Shown here in pieces: positions 49,375-52,749 of a stretch of 52,749 nt of DNA (position 1 is the first letter of the stretch; every line of letters starts with the position of its first letter). Both the position numbers and the translations under genes were made by a program. The DNA comes from an uncultured Bacteroidales bacterium (lineage in GTDB: Bacteria > Bacteroidota > Bacteroidia > Bacteroidales > Paludibacteraceae), in contig CADAZU010000005.1 in assembly GCA_902792535.1 (NCBI GenBank), forward strand, positions 1 through 52,749, read 5' to 3'. The notes under the pieces were generated by a model, which worked only from the letters and a program-made list of their open reading frames with translations, was not told the DNA's origin and did no database searches.

Positions 49375-49548
49375 TCATCCAAGTGGTGTAAGCGGATAAA
49401 CGATATTCGTAATGAATATATTCGCCGCCAGACACACGCTCATCAGCAGTGGTATGACACCCGTAGCAGACAATACCACCATCGCTATCATGATGAGCGC
49501 GGAGAGTAGCGTCCTGAAACCTACGTTGATCACTTCATCACCGGGCAC
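49375..49548 (-). CDS. Possible 57-residue membrane protein
   Basis: A minus-strand frame from a GTG at 49548 to a stop at 49375, overlapping the end of the BASS gene by 11 bases. The product has two hydrophobic segments (LLSALIMIAMVVLSATGVIP and LMSVCLAANIFI). No family is recognised. It could be a real small gene or the remnant of a longer membrane-protein gene. Confidence 0.35.
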   Translation of the reverse strand: MPGDEVINVGFRTLLSALIMIAMVVLSATGVIPLLMSVCLAANIFITNIVYPLTPLG

Positions 49549-50422
49549 CAGACCGTGCGTTTTCGTTAACTATTTTGGTCATCCCTACATATGCCAACAG
49601 AACAAGGTTCATCATCAGCGCATAGATGATTGCCGGAATAGCAATGATCTCGTTATTGAAAATCAACGGACTGCAGGCAATAGTGATCGCCTGCGCTGCG
49701 TTCTGCATGCCAATCTCGATGACCAGCGTGCGGCGCTCTTTGCCGCTCAACCGGAACAGCCATGCCAGCAATGCACCGCAGCCCGTAGTCGCCAGAATAA
49801 GCACCGTCATCATCAGTCCTAACGAACCGATCTCGGCAACGATAGTCTGCCTGTGCTGAATAAAGAAAATGGTCACTAACAACACCAACGCCGGCATGGC
49901 GATGCGTTTGAGCACGTTGTGTATCTTCGCCGCCGTCTCGGAGCGATAGAGGTTTACGATAAACCCCACAGAAATAGGCACTACCATCAGCACGATATTC
50001 TGTATCAGCAGTTTGCCCACAGGCAGATGGATATTCACCGCTTCCCCTACTCCGGCGGTTACCCATGCCATGATAAGCGGCAAGGTAAAGAGCGTGACAA
50101 TACTGCTGCACGCCGTCAGCGTCACCGACAGCGCCACATCGCCTTTCGCCAACATCGAGAACACATTGCTCGAACTCCCGCCCGGACTGCACGCCACCAG
50201 CATAATTCCGACGATGCTGAAAGCTGACAACTGAATACTGAAGGCTGACAACTGAATCAGCCCCCACGCAATGAGCGGCAGGAGTATGATTTGTCCGACC
50301 AGACCGATGATCACCGGCTTCGGACGCTCGGCTATCAGTTTGAAATCAGCAGGCTTGAGCACCAGCCCCAAATCAAACATCAGCACCGTCAGTATCGGCA
50401 GTACGATAAAGATAGTATTCAT
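49538..50422 (-). CDS. Bile acid:sodium symporter (BASS) family transporter
   Basis: A 294-residue inner-membrane protein with about nine helices. Family motifs are MFDLGLVLKPADFKLI near residue 15-30 and ACSPGGSSSNVFSMLAKGD near 77-95, which forms part of the sodium site, with the second crossover near GMQNAAQAITIA. Substrates range from organic acids to steroids and cannot be told here. Residues 56-70 (IQLSAFSI, repeated) are encoded by 7-base repeats and lie in a membrane helix or its edge. It is the third gene after DUF1295 and arginine deiminase, 7 bases behind the latter. Confidence 0.88.
   Translation of the reverse strand: MNTIFIVLPILTVLMFDLGLVLKPADFKLIAERPKPVIIGLVGQIILLPLIAWGLIQLSAFSIQLSAFSIVGIMLVACSPGGSSSNVFSMLAKGDVALSVTLTACSSIVTLFTLPLIMAWVTAGVGEAVNIHLPVGKLLIQNIVLMVVPISVGFIVNLYRSETAAKIHNVLKRIAMPALVLLVTIFFIQHRQTIVAEIGSLGLMMTVLILATTGCGALLAWLFRLSGKERRTLVIEIGMQNAAQAITIACSPLIFNNEIIAIPAIIYALMMNLVLLAYVGMTKIVNENARSGAR
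50216..50257. repeat. In-frame heptad repeat inside the BASS transporter gene
   Basis: Six units in 7-base register: gctgaaa, gctgaca, actgaat, actgaag, gctgaca, actgaat. A 21-base unit is therefore repeated twice, which gives the doubled peptide IQLSAFS. Confidence 0.85.
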
Positions 50423-50429
50423 AATTCTC

Positions 50430-51689
50430 TCAATTGCAGGAAAGAACAGTTCGTTGCAGCACCTGCGTCATGCAGTGCGCCGCGCCATAGCCGTCTATCA
50501 GGCTCTCTAACGGCACCCACTCTACTTTCACTCCGGCTTCGCGGAACCGCTGTTGCAGCGCCTCGCTCTGACCGCCCACCGCCATGATATGCCGCGGCGC
50601 AATGGTCAGATAGTTATTCGCATAGTGCATCTCGTCCTCCGGGTCAATCGGGATAATCTGCATATCCCGTTCACGCAGGAAACCCACAAACGGCGTATCT
50701 TCCTGTATCAGGCGGTATTCCTTTTCGCCTGCCGCACGGGCGTAGATGTCACAGGTGACATACTCCGGCTCACCGGGCTGCGCTTCTAATCGGCTGCGCA
50801 CCATGGTACAGAGATCTCTGTCGATTATATTGAAATATGTATCGAGGTGCATTTGCATCTGCCAGAACTTATGGTCGCGCACCACTACCACCGTGTCATG
50901 TCCGAACGCGTCCGCCTCCATCACTTGGCGGAGACCCTCTCTGTTCGTCCGCATGCCGCAGCCGATGAGCGAGATGGTACCTGCAGGGAAATAATCGCCG
51001 CCTTCTAATCGTCCCTCACCTTCTATACGCAGCACCGGATTCACTCCTAAATGATGGTAGCAGACCTCAATGATTTCCGTCTCCGGCGCACGCTGCGAGG
51101 AGTTCATCTTACAAATAATATGTCCGCGCGGAGTCGTGATACTCTGATCTCGCGTGAAATAGAGGTTCATCAGCGGGTTCTGGATATACTGCGCCTCATA
51201 GCCGGTGTTATTGTCTGTGCGGCTCAACTTGACTGTCGGTTGCAACAAGATACAACGGATCAGATCGCCCCGACTCATCGTTTCTATCGTCTGTACCCGG
51301 TATGCCTCTGACGCCTCAGCGTCCTCGCCGGGGATGGCGGATATATCGTACCGCAACACCTTGGTTGCCAGTGCCCGCAGCGTATCTATCCCCGTCTCAT
51401 TCAGAATCTCGTAAACCGTATGCACACGGATTCCGTTCTTCTCCAACAGACGGATATACTCGCGGTGCTCCGCAGCGGCTTGTTCCACATCAAAATAGTG
51501 TTCAAACAGTCCTGCCGAAGGGTGTATCACGCCATTAAACAGTTCCGCACCGGGGGTGTGCATCAAAATATCTCCTGCTTCGCTCCATTCCGCCTGCGGA
51601 TACGCCATCTCGCCTTTCGGCGTCGGCTGACAGGACACCATGCACACAGCGCATAGTGTTGCCACTACGAAAAATAATTCTTTTTTCAT
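50430..51689 (-). CDS. Arginine deiminase-family lipoprotein
   Basis: A 419-residue protein; the start at 51689 (MKKELFFVVATLCAVCMVSC) gives a lipobox VSC, so it is exported and lipid-anchored. The guanidino-modifying (pentein) catalytic set is visible: EGRLEGGDYFPAG, MHLDTYFNIID and AAHCMTQVL with the nucleophilic Cys at about 406. The expected reaction is arginine to citrulline plus ammonia, unusual for a location outside the cytoplasm, though such secreted penteins occur in Bacteroidota. The next frame upstream (51710) overlaps the preceding gene and is less likely. It lies between the DUF1295 and BASS genes. Confidence 0.85.
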   Translation of the reverse strand: MKKELFFVVATLCAVCMVSCQPTPKGEMAYPQAEWSEAGDILMHTPGAELFNGVIHPSAGLFEHYFDVEQAAAEHREYIRLLEKNGIRVHTVYEILNETGIDTLRALATKVLRYDISAIPGEDAEASEAYRVQTIETMSRGDLIRCILLQPTVKLSRTDNNTGYEAQYIQNPLMNLYFTRDQSITTPRGHIICKMNSSQRAPETEIIEVCYHHLGVNPVLRIEGEGRLEGGDYFPAGTISLIGCGMRTNREGLRQVMEADAFGHDTVVVVRDHKFWQMQMHLDTYFNIIDRDLCTMVRSRLEAQPGEPEYVTCDIYARAAGEKEYRLIQEDTPFVGFLRERDMQIIPIDPEDEMHYANNYLTIAPRHIMAVGGQSEALQQRFREAGVKVEWVPLESLIDGYGAAHCMTQVLQRTVLSCN

Positions 51690-51694
51690 ATCGC

Positions 51695-52489
51695 TTATGC
51701 CTTGAGCCATTCGTATTTGGCTACGGAATAGATGGGCAGGAACGGAATCAGAATCGGAGTCTTCTTCACGTACGCCTGATATTCGGGGTCATTGCCATAG
51801 GCGGCGTTCTGACGCAGCTCCAGACGGCGCGCGCCGCTAAACATTACAAATACGATACCTGCATAGCCGATAGCTACAATCAGCCATTGCCACCAGTTCA
51901 GCCCTGCGCCGATTCCGCTCAGCAGCGCACCTGTCCAAATGGTCACTTCGCCCAAATAGTTCGGGCAGCGCACCAGACGGTACAGACCCGTATCGACAAA
52001 CCGTTTCGGGTTCTTTTTCTTCGCGGCACTCTTCTGCGCGTCGCTGATGCTCTCTAACAGGATTCCACAAGCCATAACCGCCGCACCTATCCATGCCCAT
52101 AACTCGCTGTCGTGCGGACCGTTCGCCAGCCGGAAAGCCACCGGGCTCACCTGCGCCACGTACAGCAGCGCACAGAACAGCCATATCATGATCATCACGC
52201 CGGCAGGTTTCTTGTCCGAATGACCCTCGCCGTAGAGAATCTTACGGTACCCTACCGCCTTGCGTTCACGCACCAAAAGATACGTACCCAGCCGGACACC
52301 GAAAATCAGCAGCAGCACTAACATCACCGCTGTCGGCACACTCAGGTTCGCGTGGTACAGCACGCCCATGGTCACTGCCAATGCGGCAATGCCGTAACCG
52401 TAACCGAGACTGAAGAAATACACGAAGTATTTCCACCCCACTGCGGACACTGCCATCGCCACTGCAAAAAGAATCAATAAATCTGTCAT
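51695..52489 (-). CDS. DUF1295 / steroid 5-alpha-reductase-like membrane protein
   Basis: A 264-residue polytopic membrane protein with the superfamily signature DTGLYRLVRCPNYLGEVTIW near residue 170-190, then PEYQAYVKKTPILIPFLP at the end. It is distinct from the DUF1295 gene at 2275. It heads the operon with arginine deiminase and the BASS transporter; the presence of a steroid-reductase-like enzyme and a bile-acid-type transporter together hints at sterol or other lipid handling, which is inference. Confidence 0.83.
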   Translation of the reverse strand: MTDLLILFAVAMAVSAVGWKYFVYFFSLGYGYGIAALAVTMGVLYHANLSVPTAVMLVLLLIFGVRLGTYLLVRERKAVGYRKILYGEGHSDKKPAGVMIMIWLFCALLYVAQVSPVAFRLANGPHDSELWAWIGAAVMACGILLESISDAQKSAAKKKNPKRFVDTGLYRLVRCPNYLGEVTIWTGALLSGIGAGLNWWQWLIVAIGYAGIVFVMFSGARRLELRQNAAYGNDPEYQAYVKKTPILIPFLPIYSVAKYEWLKA

Positions 52490-52574
52490 AGTATTTTTGT
52501 ATTAATATTGTATATTGTGTTATATGCTATCCGTTGTGTTCGCCGTTCGCGAATTGCGAACACTCAAATGCGCT

Positions 52575-52606
52575 GCAAAGATACTGCTTTTTTTTGAAAT
52601 TTGCAA
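52575..52606 (-). promoter_or_regulatory. Promoter of the DUF1295-deiminase-BASS operon
   Basis: Minus-strand -7 box TATCTTTGC at 52583-52575 and -33 TTG at 52606-52604, 20 bases apart. The leader of about 80 bases has a GTTCGCG-rich imperfect palindrome near 52540-52560. Confidence 0.78.
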
Positions 52607-52620
52607 ATAAAAACGAAAAA

Positions 52621-52638
52621 AGCGGCATTGCTGCCGCT
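52621..52638 (-). terminator. Terminator of the partial gene at the right edge
   Basis: AGCGGCA and TGCCGCT form a 7-base stem around TTGC. On the minus strand it is followed by TTTTTT. Confidence 0.85.
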
Positions 52639-52643
52639 CTTTC

Positions 52644-52749
52644 CTACAATTTCCGACTTGCGTCGTAAGTCTCGATGGTTTTGGTCTGAATGACGATAGA
52701 GGTGTCATTCCGCTGGATGTACCGGCTCTCGTTCGTGATCGTTCTTGTC
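52644..52749 (-). CDS. C-terminal end of a lipoprotein paralogue (cut by window edge)
   Basis: The minus-strand frame enters from the right edge and stops at 52644. It reads TRTITNESRYIQRND then TSIVIQTKTIETYDAS, followed by Arg-Lys-Leu. This matches the 52-residue lipoprotein at 39696-39854 at 23 of 33 positions by eye. It is followed by its own terminator. The N-terminus and any signal peptide lie outside the window. Confidence 0.75.
   Translation of the reverse strand, partial: TRTITNESRYIQRNDTSIVIQTKTIETYDASRKL

Overview
The window looks like a chromosomal segment of a member of the Bacteroidota, most likely the Bacteroidales. The evidence is promoters of the Bacteroidota type (TTG, 19-21 bases, TAnnTTTG), the gene run lysS-gpsA-pgi, a type IX secretion plug-family (DUF5103) protein, lipoprotein leaders ending in Ser-Cys or Ala-Cys, and many proteins typical of gut Bacteroidales (DUF1295, BT4734/DUF3987, DUF4236, RhuM). 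No rRNA, CRISPR array, integrase or transposase is visible. One tRNA (Thr, CGT) is present.

Layout. 1-10.7 kb: a cut-off secreted protein, a 580-base gene-poor stretch with a large nested inverted repeat, a KilA-N protein, bcp, two redox/membrane enzymes with a shared divergent promoter, a Y-family polymerase, a SIMPL protein, a Na/phosphate transporter and a large ATP-grasp protein. 10.8-14.3 kb: an AT-rich islet with RhuM, DUF4236, a small lipoprotein and a GmrSD-type (DUF262) nuclease. 14.5-22.4 kb: housekeeping genes (gdhA, lysS-gpsA-pgi, DUF5103 protein, tRNA-Thr). 22.5-38.7 kb: about 16 kb entirely on the minus strand. It holds a five-gene restriction-modification operon (fused double D12 methylase, HNH nuclease, beta-class methylase, CoiA-like nuclease, WYL regulator), a six-gene coupled operon around an ADP-ribosylglycohydrolase, a Nudix hydrolase and an AlkD-type glycosylase, a BT4734/DUF3987 operon, and a three-gene operon of unknown function. 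38.7-45.6 kb: three small plus-strand genes and an RND efflux operon in which pump and outer-membrane factor are one reading frame. 45.7-52.7 kb: CDP-alcohol phosphatidyltransferase, GtrA, GH43, a PAP2 phosphatase and a DUF1295-arginine deiminase-BASS transporter operon.

How the parts may work together. Three minus-strand operons (restriction-modification, ADP-ribose/Nudix/AlkD, and the three-gene unknown) begin with the same promoter-operator. It is ACTGAC-N7-GTCAGT laid over the -33 element, with identical geometry each time (19 bases to the -7 box). The WYL regulator at the end of the first operon is the obvious candidate to bind it. This would join about 14 genes into one regulon and is the best candidate here for an undescribed defence or stress system.

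A second theme is a class of degenerate 7-base tandem repeats. They occur between genes, at stop and start codons, and in frame inside conserved genes (lysS, SDR, DUF5103, BASS transporter, DUF3987) and at the RND-OMF fusion junction. I saw none inside the restriction-modification operon. All function calls come from reading motifs by eye; no database search was possible.
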